Below are positions 51,015-59,398 of a stretch of DNA of 64,000 nt, piece by piece. Source of the DNA: Deltaproteobacteria bacterium (GTDB lineage: Bacteria; Myxococcota_A; Polyangia; HGW-17; JAJRWW01); contig JAOZUO010000011.1 in assembly GCA_029938605.1 (NCBI GenBank), positions 1-64,000 of the forward strand, written 5' to 3'. Within the stretch, counting starts at the first letter, position 1, and every line of letters begins with the position of its first letter. Position numbers and translations under genes: made by a program. A model generated the notes under the pieces. It was not told the origin of the DNA, searched no databases, and saw nothing but the letters and a program-made list of their open reading frames with translations.

Positions 51015-51836
51015 TTAGGGCGTTCCCTGGCGCAAGCGGGTGCTCAGGGTGTGGCCGCCGAGACCTTCGGCCGGAGCCTCCCGGTGGAAAAAGGCCCGAA
51101 TCTCCGGCAAGGTTGCCTGCTCCAGCTCGGCCACGGTGCCCAGGGCCACGGGCTCGCCGTCGTGCAGCAGCAGTACCCGATCGGCGATGCGGCGGATGGA
51201 ATCCAGATCATGGCTGATGACGATCATCGCCATGTCCAGCCGCTCTCGGAGCTCCAGGATCAACTCATCGATCCCCGCGGCCACCACCGGATCCAGGCCG
51301 GAGGTGGGCTCGTCGCACAGAAGCAGGTCCGGATCGAGCATCAGCGCCCGGGCCAACGCCACCCGCTTGCGCATGCCGCCCGACAGCGCCGCCGGGCTGA
51401 GCTCTCCGGTGCCGCCGAGGCCCACCTGGGCCAGCTTGGCGTCCACCAGCCGCGCCCCCACCTCATCGGGCAACCGCCCGAAGTACTCCTCTACGGGCAG
51501 CAGCAGGTTCTCGGCCACGGTCATGGAGCCCAGCAGGGCCCCACCCTGGAACATCATCCCCATGCGCCGGAGCACAGGCCGTCTCTCGGGCAGATCCGCG
51601 GTCCACAGATCCAGGCCGAGCACCTCCACCGAACCGTCCACGGGCACCAACAGACCGGCGATGGTCCGCATGACCGTGGACTTGCCGCACCCGCTGCGCC
51701 CGGCCACCACCAGGATCTCGCCCTGGGCAACCTCCAGGGAGGTGGCCGACACCACAGCCGCGCCGTCGTAGCCACAGACCAGGTTTTGGAGCAGAACCGC
51801 TTGCGACCGGGGAACCGTGGAGTCCGGTGAAACCAT
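51015..51836 (-). CDS. mlaF: MlaF-like ABC transporter ATPase
   Basis: 273 residues. Walker A GRSGCGKST (46-54), signature LSGGMRKRVALARAL (about 150) and Walker B LLLCDEPTSGLD are all present. LSGGMRKRVALARA is typical of MlaF/Mkl-type lipid transporter ATPases rather than nutrient importers. It energises the MlaD-like machine. No MlaE/YrbE permease gene is found in this cluster or window, so the permease must be elsewhere. ATG 51836 lies one base after the stop of a 36-codon ORF and has no good RBS of its own, so it may depend on translational coupling. An in-frame extension to 51911 overlaps that ORF. Confidence 0.85.
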   Translation of the reverse strand: MVSPDSTVPRSQAVLLQNLVCGYDGAAVVSATSLEVAQGEILVVAGRSGCGKSTVMRTIAGLLVPVDGSVEVLGLDLWTADLPERRPVLRRMGMMFQGGALLGSMTVAENLLLPVEEYFGRLPDEVGARLVDAKLAQVGLGGTGELSPAALSGGMRKRVALARALMLDPDLLLCDEPTSGLDPVVAAGIDELILELRERLDMAMIVISHDLDSIRRIADRVLLLHDGEPVALGTVAELEQATLPEIRAFFHREAPAEGLGGHTLSTRLRQGTP

Positions 51837-51837
51837 A

Positions 51838-51948
51838 CTACTTCGACAACCCGACCTCATGGGCCTCGGACTCCAACGCGTGGTGGTGTTCGGCGGGCGC
51901 ACGCCCCGCATGGGCCAGCAACTCCAGCGCCTCGGGTCGCGTCAGCAT
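51838..51948 (-). CDS. 36-residue ORF between def and the MlaF-like gene
   Basis: Encodes MLTRPEALELLAHAGRAPAE followed by HHHALESEAHEVGLSK. ATG 51948 follows GGGAG, which overlaps the def stop. The stop TAG lies one base before the MlaF-like ATG. Third codon positions are strongly GC, as in real genes here. The MLTRxEALELL beginning recalls the N-terminus of HD-domain proteins, so it could be a cut-down remnant, or a leader peptide for coupling. Protein-level existence is unproven. Confidence 0.4.
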   Translation of the reverse strand: MLTRPEALELLAHAGRAPAEHHHALESEAHEVGLSK

Positions 51949-51962
51949 CGTCGGTGGACTCC

Positions 51963-52475
51963 CTATTTTTTGTCAGCCGCGCGCTTGAGCTTGCGCTTAA
52001 TGAACTGGGCCTTGAGCCGCCCCACCTTGTCGATGAGCAGCTGGCCATTCAAGTGCTCGGTCTCGTGCAAAAAGGCCCGGGCCAGGATCCCCTCGCCGGT
52101 CTGCTCGAAGGTCTCACCGTCCATACCCATGGCGCGGATGGTGACCTTCGATGGGCGGGGAACGGGTACAAAGATGCCCGGGAAGCTCAAGCAGCCCTCA
52201 TCGCCCACCTGATCGCCCTCGGAGTCGAGGATCTCGGGGTTGATGTACACCAGCGTGGGATCCTCACGGGTGCCCCCGGCCAACACCGGGTCCGCGATGA
52301 AGATACACCGATGGGCGCCCACCTGCACGGCGGCCAGACCCGCGCCCTCGTTGTAGTACATGGTCTCCTGCATGTCCGAGACCAGCGTCCGGATCTCTTC
52401 GTCGATGGTCTCCACGGGCTGGGAGATCTCCCGCAGGCGAGGATCGGGGAAGATGACGATGTCGCGAAGCGCCAT
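51963..52475 (-). CDS. def: Peptide deformylase
   Basis: 170 residues; removes the formyl group from nascent N-terminal Met. All three family motifs are present: GAGLAAVQ (44-51), EGCLS (93-97, metal-ligand Cys95) and HETEH (137-141, where the usual form is HExxH with catalytic Glu138). The metal is probably iron or zinc. I place the start at ATG 52475 because MALRDIVIFPDPRL is the conserved beginning; further upstream codons overlap the FmdB-type gene. It follows that gene by four bases. Confidence 0.95.
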   Translation of the reverse strand: MALRDIVIFPDPRLREISQPVETIDEEIRTLVSDMQETMYYNEGAGLAAVQVGAHRCIFIADPVLAGGTREDPTLVYINPEILDSEGDQVGDEGCLSFPGIFVPVPRPSKVTIRAMGMDGETFEQTGEGILARAFLHETEHLNGQLLIDKVGRLKAQFIKRKLKRAADKK

Positions 52476-52479
52476 AGTA

Positions 52480-52710
52480 CTATCCGTGCGAGCAGCCCGA
52501 GCAACTCGATGGTGAAGAGGAGCAGGAACCGCACTCGCTGCTCCCGGTAGACGCGGTGAACGTACCCCCCACACTGAAGGCCACCCGACTGAGCAGCCGC
52601 TCCACCTTCTTGTGGCCACAGTCGGGACAGGGAACCTTCTCCTTGGCGTTCTTCACCAGATCCTCGAACACGAGATTGCACTTGGGACACTGAAACTCAT
52701 ACATGGGCAT
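52480..52710 (-). CDS. FmdB-type zinc-ribbon small protein
   Basis: 76 residues. MPMYEFQCPKC and CPDCG give the four-Cys zinc ribbon (Cys8, 11, 28, 31) of the FmdB/RPA family, followed by a Ser/Gly/Cys-rich tail (ECGSCSSSPSSCSGCSHG). The role is unclear: the family is linked to formamidase regulation and RNA-related functions but is poorly characterised. ATG 52710 follows GAGGTGACCGCG; a second ATG at 52704 is possible. Confidence 0.85.
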   Translation of the reverse strand: MPMYEFQCPKCNLVFEDLVKNAKEKVPCPDCGHKKVERLLSRVAFSVGGTFTASTGSSECGSCSSSPSSCSGCSHG

Positions 52711-52742
52711 CGCGGTCACCTCGGAGATGTTCGCCCAGAGTC

Positions 52743-52760
52743 CGCGGCCGGACGGCCGCG
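52743..52760. terminator. Perfect GC-rich hairpin upstream of the FmdB-type gene
   Basis: CGCGGCCG-GA-CGGCCGCG is a perfect 8 bp-arm inverted repeat between the histidine phosphatase stop (52803) and the FmdB-type start (52710) on the minus strand. It may terminate the upstream transcript or bind a regulator; no U-run is present. Confidence 0.4.
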
Positions 52761-52802
52761 CCATAAGGCAAACTGATCACTACCACTGCCGAATGCATTT
52801 GC

Positions 52803-53420
52803 CTATCGGATTGTTCCGGATCCGTAGGCCTTCGGATCCGCGTTGAGCAGCGCCACCCGCGCCTTGGACTCCCCGTACTCGATGACGTTGGCGCAGCCAA
52901 AGTCCTGGCGGAAGGAAAAGACCTTGTCCATGGGCAACCCCAAGGCGTCCCCCAGCAGGATTCGGTTCGGCGTGTTGTGGGCCACGACGATCACCTTTCG
53001 ACCCGCGTGCTTGGTCAGCAACTCCTCCCGCACCTCGCGCACCCGCTCGGCCACCTCGCCGATGGTCTCTCCACCGGGCGTGAGCGGGCGGTGCATCAGC
53101 CACTCGTGCTTGGCCTCGCGGAGCTCGGGCTCCCGCTCGAAGGCCTCCTCGCAGACCATACCGTCGGCCCAGCCCAGATGGATCTCCCGCAGGCGCAGCT
53201 CACCCTTGTGGGGCAGGCCGATGCGCTTGGCGATGCGGCGCCCAGCGTCAGCCGACCGGCCGAGATCCGAGGTGTACACAGCCGCGATGTCCAGCTCACT
53301 TACAAAGGCGGCGATGGCGTCGGACTGGCTCTCCCCAAACTCACTAAGGGGATTGTCAAACTGGCCGAAGAACAGGTCGGATCGGTTGACCTCGCCGTGG
53401 CGGAACAGAAAAAGTCTCAT
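52803..53420 (-). CDS. Histidine phosphatase (phosphoglycerate-mutase-like) family protein
   Basis: 205 residues. N-terminal FLFRHGEVNRS has the catalytic RHG (His8). YTSDLGRSADAGR (about 50-62) and REIHLGWADG (acidic general acid/base region) follow, and the late VVAHNTPNRIL carries the second His. The layout fits the broad-specificity or CobC-type phosphatases. The exact substrate is unknown. ATG 53420 is preceded by CTGGAG; a GTG two codons earlier is also in frame. Confidence 0.85.
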   Translation of the reverse strand: MRLFLFRHGEVNRSDLFFGQFDNPLSEFGESQSDAIAAFVSELDIAAVYTSDLGRSADAGRRIAKRIGLPHKGELRLREIHLGWADGMVCEEAFEREPELREAKHEWLMHRPLTPGGETIGEVAERVREVREELLTKHAGRKVIVVAHNTPNRILLGDALGLPMDKVFSFRQDFGCANVIEYGESKARVALLNADPKAYGSGTIR

Positions 53421-53483
53421 GGGCACTCCAGAGCAATACAGAACAGAACACTACGCTGACCTGGAATTATTTTCCACCTGCGC

Positions 53484-53502
53484 CAGTGCCCTGTATCAGT
53501 GA
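53484..53502. repeat. Solo arm of palindromic element A type
   Basis: CAGTGCCCTGTATCAGTGA matches the arm of copy A (6332-6352 and its partner) over 18 bases with the T variant of the right arm. No core or second arm is seen within about 150 bp. It lies upstream of the propeller-transglutaminase gene. Confidence 0.5.
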
Positions 53503-53586
53503 GAACACCAGGGTCCTTCCGTCCACCATTCCTCCTGGCAATCCGCCGGTGGTATAAAGAGCGCACATCATCTCAGGAGGTCTGTC

Positions 53587-55242
53587 ATGCGGCGAATCGT
53601 GTGGATATTCGTGACGGCGTTGGTCTGGGCGGGAGCGGGCGGTGTGGGCGGCGTGGGCGACGCGCATCTCGGTGGAGCGGACGTCCACGCTACGCCCGGT
53701 AAGGTCCTGGGCTCCCTGTCGGCGCCGGGGACCTGTCCCACCGGGCTGACGTGGATGAAAGGGCAGCTCTGGGTGGCCGACCACAAGACCGACACCCTCA
53801 CGGCCGTAGACCCCAAAACCGGCCGGGTGCTCCGGCGCCTGAAGTCACCGGGCCACCGCCCCGCGGGGCTCACCGCCGGACGCCGTTGGCTCTGGCACGT
53901 GGACATGGGCACCGGTCGCATCTACGGCATCCATCCATCCACGGGCCACACGCACGTCACCCTGGAGTCCCCCGTACGCAGCCCCGTGGCCCTGGCCTGG
54001 ACGGGCAAGCACCTGTGGCTGGCGGGCCGCAAGAGCAAGAAACTGCGCCTGGTGGACCCCTCCGACGGCACCACCATCCGGACCATCGAGCGCCCCGGAC
54101 GATCTGTGGACGGGCTGACCTACGACGGCCGGTACCTGTGGGTCGCCGACCGCCTGGCGGACAAAATCTACCTGGTGGACCCCAACCGCGGCGAGGTGAT
54201 CTTCGCGATCCCGACCCCGGGCAAGCACATCACCGGCGTGACCTTCGACGGCAAGCACCTGTGGGTGGCGGACTACCAGTCCGATCGCCTCACTCGCATC
54301 GTCCGCGACGACGGCGTGCGCTGGCGCCGCACCGCCCGACGCCACCAACAGGTGGAATACACCGTCCAGGTACGCAACTACGGCCCGTCTCCACTGAGCC
54401 GCCTGGACATGTACCTGGCCCTCCCCGCCAAGCATCCCACGTTCGACCTCACGAGTCGGCTCACCCTCTTTCGCAAGGGCGGCGGCAAGGTCACCGTCCG
54501 CAAAGTCACCGACCGCTGGGGCCAGCGGGTGGCCCACCACCGCTTCACCAACGTCCGGGGAGGCGGCCACACCGTCACCGTGGGCTGGAAGACCACCGCC
54601 CGGCTCTTCGACGTACGCTACTTCCCCTGGCCTCACAAGATCGGTCAACTCCACCAGATCCCCCACAAGATCCGGCGCCGCTACCTGGCCGACGGTGCCA
54701 AGTACCGGATCAAGCACGCGGTGATCCGGCGGAGTGTAAAAAAAGCCGTGGGCCGGGAGAAGAACCCCTACTGGATGGCCCGTCGCATCTACCGCTACAT
54801 TCACAAGCACATCTTCTACAAGCTCTCGGGCGGCTGGAACGTCGCGCCCCGCGTTCTGAAACGGGGCTCGGGCTCCTGCTCGGAATACAGCTTCGCCTTC
54901 ATCGCCATGTGCCGCGCCGCGGGCATCCCCGCGCGCTACGTGGGCTCGGTGGTACTTCGCAAGGACGCCGCCGCCTGGGACGACGTGTTCCACCGCTGGG
55001 TGGAGATCTACCTCCCCCGCTTCGGCTGGCTCCCGGTGGACCCCTCCCGGGGCGACAAAAAGAGCGAGGCCAAACGCGCCGACGCCTTCTCCCACCTCAC
55101 GCCCGACTTCCTGGTCACCACCCAGGGCGGCGGCGGCTCGGCGTACCTACGCTGGACCTACAACCACGACCTACGCTGGATCTGCAAGGGCCGCTGCCTG
55201 GTGAAACCCGAAGCCATCGCCGAATGGACCCCCAAAAAGTAG
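53587..55242 (+). CDS. Exported beta-propeller/transglutaminase-like protein
   Basis: 551 residues. A signal peptide (about 1-20) is followed by a six-bladed YVTN/NHL-type propeller (about 35-235) with recurring LWVADxxxDxLxxVDP blades. After a beta-sandwich stretch, a transglutaminase-like domain (about 385-500) has Cys about 431 in GSGSCSEYSFAF, His about 469 in FHRWVEIYLP and Asp about 485 in PVDPSRG. The ending is Cys-containing. A propeller in front of a transglutaminase is an unusual order and suggests targeted peptide cross-linking or cleavage at the cell surface. AGGAGG lies seven bases before ATG 53587. Confidence 0.82.
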   Translation: MRRIVWIFVTALVWAGAGGVGGVGDAHLGGADVHATPGKVLGSLSAPGTCPTGLTWMKGQLWVADHKTDTLTAVDPKTGRVLRRLKSPGHRPAGLTAGRRWLWHVDMGTGRIYGIHPSTGHTHVTLESPVRSPVALAWTGKHLWLAGRKSKKLRLVDPSDGTTIRTIERPGRSVDGLTYDGRYLWVADRLADKIYLVDPNRGEVIFAIPTPGKHITGVTFDGKHLWVADYQSDRLTRIVRDDGVRWRRTARRHQQVEYTVQVRNYGPSPLSRLDMYLALPAKHPTFDLTSRLTLFRKGGGKVTVRKVTDRWGQRVAHHRFTNVRGGGHTVTVGWKTTARLFDVRYFPWPHKIGQLHQIPHKIRRRYLADGAKYRIKHAVIRRSVKKAVGREKNPYWMARRIYRYIHKHIFYKLSGGWNVAPRVLKRGSGSCSEYSFAFIAMCRAAGIPARYVGSVVLRKDAAAWDDVFHRWVEIYLPRFGWLPVDPSRGDKKSEAKRADAFSHLTPDFLVTTQGGGGSAYLRWTYNHDLRWICKGRCLVKPEAIAEWTPKK

Positions 55243-55269
55243 CAGCCGCCACAGGCACGAACGTCTACG

Positions 55270-55905
55270 CTAATGATCACCGGGACGGGACGCGGGGCGC
55301 GGGGCGGGGCCCGAGCGGCCTGTGGAGATGAGGGTCATGCGCAGTACGATCTTGCCGTCGATGCGTCGGATGAGATCCACCGGGGGACCGGGCAGCTTTT
55401 TGGCGAACCAGAGGTGCTTGACCTCTGGGCGACCCCGGACGCGATCGGTGACATCGTAGCGCCAGCACTCGAAGGTGCCGGCGGGCGTCGTGCGGCGCTG
55501 GGTACGAATGGTGGTGACTCGCGCCCGAAAGGAGGCGTGGGACTGGAGCCCTTTCCACAGGCTTCGGACACGACGCTGCTCCCCGAAGGAGACGCCCTTC
55601 AGGTCAGTCATGGCCGACGAAACGATCACCCCCGCTTCGTTGGCCCGCTCAAATCGCAGGATGCGATAGCTCGGCGGTCGACCCTGGGCGGTGACGCGAT
55701 ACAGCCGCCACACACCCGGCTGGCAGCTCTTGCGGATCTGGGCAGCGGAGAAGGGAGTGGGCGCGTGTCCGGCGCGCATGCGGTTGGCCCGGGGCGGGCT
55801 GTCCACCGGTCCGCGACGGCAGCCTCCCGCTGCCAGGAGCACACCCGCCGACAACGTTCCGGCCAGGCTCAGGGACATCGGGCGACCTATGCGACGGCTC
55901 AGCAT
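55270..55905 (-). CDS. Lipoprotein, unknown (DUF3108-like possibility)
   Basis: 211 residues. The signal peptide ends LLAAGGC (lipobox, Cys about 29). The mature part is beta-rich with segments VWRLYRVTAQGRPPSYRIL, TFECWRYDVTDRVRGRPEV and LIRRIDGKIVLRMTLIS, a pattern reminiscent of DUF3108-type periplasmic proteins, but the link is weak. It starts at ATG 55905, five bases after the SohB-like stop, so it is in an operon with that gene. A TTG start overlapping the stop (TTGA) is possible. Confidence 0.65.
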   Translation of the reverse strand: MLSRRIGRPMSLSLAGTLSAGVLLAAGGCRRGPVDSPPRANRMRAGHAPTPFSAAQIRKSCQPGVWRLYRVTAQGRPPSYRILRFERANEAGVIVSSAMTDLKGVSFGEQRRVRSLWKGLQSHASFRARVTTIRTQRRTTPAGTFECWRYDVTDRVRGRPEVKHLWFAKKLPGPPVDLIRRIDGKIVLRMTLISTGRSGPAPRPASRPGDH

Positions 55906-55910
55906 AACGG

Positions 55911-56996
55911 TCAAATGCCGTAGCGGGCGTCCCGGGAGGCTTGCCAGCCGGCAGCGAGGCCCTGGCGAACGGAGGTGTCTACAAAGGACGCCAGGCGGTT
56001 GCCCACGGTGCGGTGGGGCTCGAAACGCACCTCATACACGGGACGCTCATTGACCGCGGCGAGGAGGAAATCGTCGCTCGTGCCCAGATCGTCCACCAAC
56101 CCCAGCTCAGCGCCCCGGGTGGCGTACCAGTGCTCTCCCGTAGCCACCTTGGCCATGTCGAGCTGCGGTCGGTACCGGGCCACGAAGTCCTTGAACAGCC
56201 CGTGGGCCTCTTCGATCTGCTCGGTGAACTTGGCGCGATCCTCGTCGGTGTTCTCCCCCACCACCGTGAGGGTACGCTTGAACTCTCCGGCGGTGATGAG
56301 CTCCACGTCCACGTCGTGCTTCTTCAAGAGTCGGTTCACGTTGGGGATCGTAGCCACCACGCCGATGGAACCCACCACGGCGAAGGGCGCGGCCAGGATC
56401 CGGTCCGCCACGCAGGCCATCATGTAACCGCCGCTGGCGGCGATTCGGTCCACCGCCACGGTGAGCCGGATGTCGCGCTGCTTCAGGCGGTCTAGCTGGG
56501 AGGCGGCCAGGCCATAGGAGTGGACGACCCCGCCGCCCGAATCAAGGCGCAAGAGCACCTCGTCGCCAGGCTCGGCCACGGCCAGCACCGCGGTGATCTC
56601 CTGGCGAAGACTCTGGACCGCAGAGGCGCGGATGTCCCCGTCGAACTGCAGCACGTACAGGCGGGAGGCCTCGTCCGTGGTTTTGTCCATGGTGTTGCCC
56701 GTGGTTATGTTCGCCGCATTGTTCGCGGCCTGCTCACCGCCTCGCTCCTCGGCCTTGAGCTCTGCCTTGCGGGCCTTGAGCAGCCTCTTACGCTCGCTCT
56801 TGGACAGAATGCGCGACCGAATGCGATCGCCCAGCTTCTGGTACTCGCGGTTGAGCTTCTTGACCCGCAGGGTCCCCTCCCCGGGCGCCGGATCCCGACT
56901 GGTGGCCCGCACCACCACCCGGAGTACCACCAACAGGGCGAACAGCAGCGTCAACGCCTTGAGAAGAAACATGCCGTACTCGGAGACGAATGCCAT
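55911..56996 (-). CDS. sohB: SohB/SppA-type S49 signal-peptide peptidase
   Basis: 361 residues. An N-terminal membrane helix (about 8-30) is followed by a charged region and an S49 peptidase domain (about 110-350). The catalytic Ser188 lies in DRIAASGGYMMAC and the Lys240 in TAGEFKRTLTVVGEN, giving the Ser-Lys dyad of SppA-family enzymes. Length and N-terminal helix fit SohB (349 aa) better than double-domain SppA. The active site faces the periplasm. It cleaves remnant signal peptides or membrane proteins. ATG 56996 follows GGAGCAAAATCT. Confidence 0.88.
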   Translation of the reverse strand: MAFVSEYGMFLLKALTLLFALLVVLRVVVRATSRDPAPGEGTLRVKKLNREYQKLGDRIRSRILSKSERKRLLKARKAELKAEERGGEQAANNAANITTGNTMDKTTDEASRLYVLQFDGDIRASAVQSLRQEITAVLAVAEPGDEVLLRLDSGGGVVHSYGLAASQLDRLKQRDIRLTVAVDRIAASGGYMMACVADRILAAPFAVVGSIGVVATIPNVNRLLKKHDVDVELITAGEFKRTLTVVGENTDEDRAKFTEQIEEAHGLFKDFVARYRPQLDMAKVATGEHWYATRGAELGLVDDLGTSDDFLLAAVNERPVYEVRFEPHRTVGNRLASFVDTSVRQGLAAGWQASRDARYGI

Positions 56997-57117
56997 AGAT
57001 TTTGCTCCCGGTTGCTCCGTTCATCGGTGTCCCAAAGAGAGTAAGCACTTCGGGACGACCTGCCAAGCCGTGGGTCCACTGAGCGAGGGAAACCGTACGA
57101 ATTCTGACCGGGGAATG

Positions 57118-57146
57118 TTGTACGCCGCCGAAGGACTCGGTAAGAT
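57118..57146 (+). promoter_or_regulatory. Sigma70-like promoter for the GAF/HD-GYP gene
   Basis: TTGTAC (57118-57123), a 17-base spacer and TAAGAT (57141-57146) precede GGAGG (57156) and the GTG start 57168. Together they form a compact promoter and RBS. Confidence 0.5.
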
Positions 57147-57167
57147 CGAACCACCGGAGGAACTTTG

Positions 57168-59265
57168 GTGGCTGACGTGATCAAGAGACTGTCTCTGCTC
57201 AACGACGCAGCCCGGGCCATGACGTCCATCATGGATCCCGACGCACTGCTCGACCACATACTGGAGCTCACCGGGCAGGTGTTCGGCTTCGACGCCTGCG
57301 CCGTCCTGCTGGCAGAGCCCGATACCGGGGCGCTGGTCATCCGCCGGGCACCGGGGCTACGACCCCGAGGTGGTCAAAACCTTCCGGGGAAGGTCTGGCG
57401 AGGGGGTCACCGGGCGCGCCTTCGCCGAGCACAAACCCGTGCTGGTCAATGACGTGGCCGCCGCCGCCGGCTACGTAGCCGGCGTGCGCGGCGCCGTGTC
57501 CGAGGTGGCGGTACCCCTGCGAGTCAACAGCGAAGTCATCGGCGTGTTGGACGCCGAGAGTCAACAGCGGCTGGACCTCTGCGTGGCGGACCTGGACCTG
57601 CTCTCCGCCTTTGCCAGCCACGCCGCCATCGCGGTGAACAACGCCCGACTCCACCAGCAGCTCGCCGACCGAACCGCCGATCTGGAGCGGCAGATCCAGC
57701 GACAGTCCCTGGTTCGTCAGGCGGGCAAGGCTGTTCGCTCCTCCCTCGACCAGGGCCACCTGCTCCGCCGGATCCTGGAGCTGGCTCGCGAGGCGCTGTC
57801 CTTTGATAGCTGCGCCGTGCTGCTGGCCGACGAAGAAAAGCAGGGGCTGGTGGTCACCGCCGGCGTGGGCTACGGCAGGGACGTGGACGGCCTGGTCTTC
57901 CCCCTCGGCAAGGGCATCACCGGCGCGGTGCTCGCGTCAGGCAAAGGGGAGGTGGTGGCGGACGTCACCGACGACGAGCGCTACATCGACGGCATGGCCG
58001 GCGGACGCTGCGAAATGGCGGCGCCACTTACGGTCAACGGAGACGTCATCGGCGTGCTCGACGCCGAGGCCCACCAGGCGGCAGCCTTCGACCAGGAGGA
58101 TCTCGATCTCTTCCAGATCTTCGCCTCGGATGTGGCCGTGGCCATCCGCAATGCGCGCCAGTTCGCCGAGCTGGAGCGAGCCAACCGGGTGCTGTCGGAC
58201 AACGTGGTCGAGATCAAGCGCATGAACGTCGAGCTGAGCGCCTACGCCGAGCAGATCAGCCGGACCAACGAGGACCTGCAAAAACGCGTGCGGGAGCTGC
58301 GCACCCTGTACGAGGCGTCCCAGACCATCACCTCCAGCCTGGATCTCAACGAGACCCTGGAGACCATCGTGAACATGACGCGGGTGATCATCAACGCCTC
58401 GTCCAGCGCCATCCGACTGCTGGACGAGGAGTCCGAGGAGCTGCGCTCCAGGGCCGCCGGCGGAAAGCCCCCGGTGGCACAGATGTCCGACGACGGCGCG
58501 GGCGGCACCCATCTGACGACGCCCCTGACCATCGGGGATCGCACCATCGGCTTCTTCGAGCTGGGCAAGGAGCGGGGAGAGTTCAACAAAGAGGAGCAGC
58601 GCATGCTGACCACCCTAGCCGGCCAGGCGGCCATCGCCATTGAGAACTCCCGCCTCTTCGATCACACCCAGCGCACCTACTACGAGACCATCCGCGCCCT
58701 GGCCGAGGCATTGGAGGCGCGGGACGCCTACACTCGCGGCCACTCCGAGCGGGTGACCCGCTACGCCCTGGCCATCGCCGAGGCCATGGACCTGTCGTCC
58801 GATGAGCAGCAAATCATCGAACACGCCGGGCTCCTGCACGACATCGGCAAGATCGGCATCAGCGACACCATCCTGAACAAACCCACCGCCCTGTCGTCTG
58901 AGGACCGGAAGGTCATCGAGCACCACCCCATCTTCGGCGACACGATCCTGGGGCCCATCAAATTTTTGACCCAGGTGCAGGTCGTGGTCAAACACCACCA
59001 CGAGCGATACGACGGCGAGGGCTACCCCGACCGGATCGCCGGGGAGGACATCCCGCTGGCGGCGCGCATCGTCTGCGTGGCGGACTCCTACGACGCCATG
59101 ACTTCGGACCGCCCCTACCGGCCGGCACTGGACCGGGCCACGGCTGTCGCCGAGCTGAACCGGCACCGGGGCAGTCAGTTCGACCCACGGGTGGTGGACG
59201 TGTTCGTGGGGCTACTCGAGACGCGGTTCCCCGAGCGGACGACGGGCAAGGAGGAGAATCCATGA
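57168..59265 (+). CDS. GAF-HD-GYP cyclic-di-GMP phosphodiesterase, frameshifted in the first GAF domain
   Basis: About 700 residues if intact. Three GAF domains (about 15-150, 180-325, 370-485 by continuous numbering) and a C-terminal HD-GYP domain with HDIGKIGISD, HHPIFGD and HHERYDGEGYP, the c-di-GMP hydrolase signature. The GTG start (57168) opens one frame that continues to 57452. The downstream frame opens from about 57360, and the homology clearly crosses from the first to the second near 57350-57358 (one extra base in GCACCGGGGC would restore RRARGYDPEVVKTF). This is either a real frameshift or a sequence error. If real, translation from an internal ATG at 57370 gives a protein lacking part of the first GAF. 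Confidence 0.85.
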
Positions 59266-59360
59266 GACAGGCGCACTGGTTGGCAGTGGCCCTGGGGCTG
59301 ATCGTGACCCTGACCCCGTGGCCCCTGGCGTGCTCAACACCGATTCTCCCGCTATACTAA
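59262..59360 (+). CDS. 32-residue putative lipoprotein or leader peptide
   Basis: Encodes MRQAHWLAVALGLIVTLTPW followed by PLACSTPILPLY, a signal peptide with lipobox PLAC and only a short mature tail. ATG 59262 follows GAGGAG and overlaps the HD-GYP stop (ATGA), a typical translational coupling. It lies just before the TPR gene at 59399. It could be a tiny lipoprotein or a coupling peptide. There is no direct evidence of translation. Confidence 0.4.
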   Translation: MRQAHWLAVALGLIVTLTPWPLACSTPILPLY

Positions 59361-59398
59361 GTCGCGGCGGCCGCACTTGGGCGTCGCCCGAAACCACC

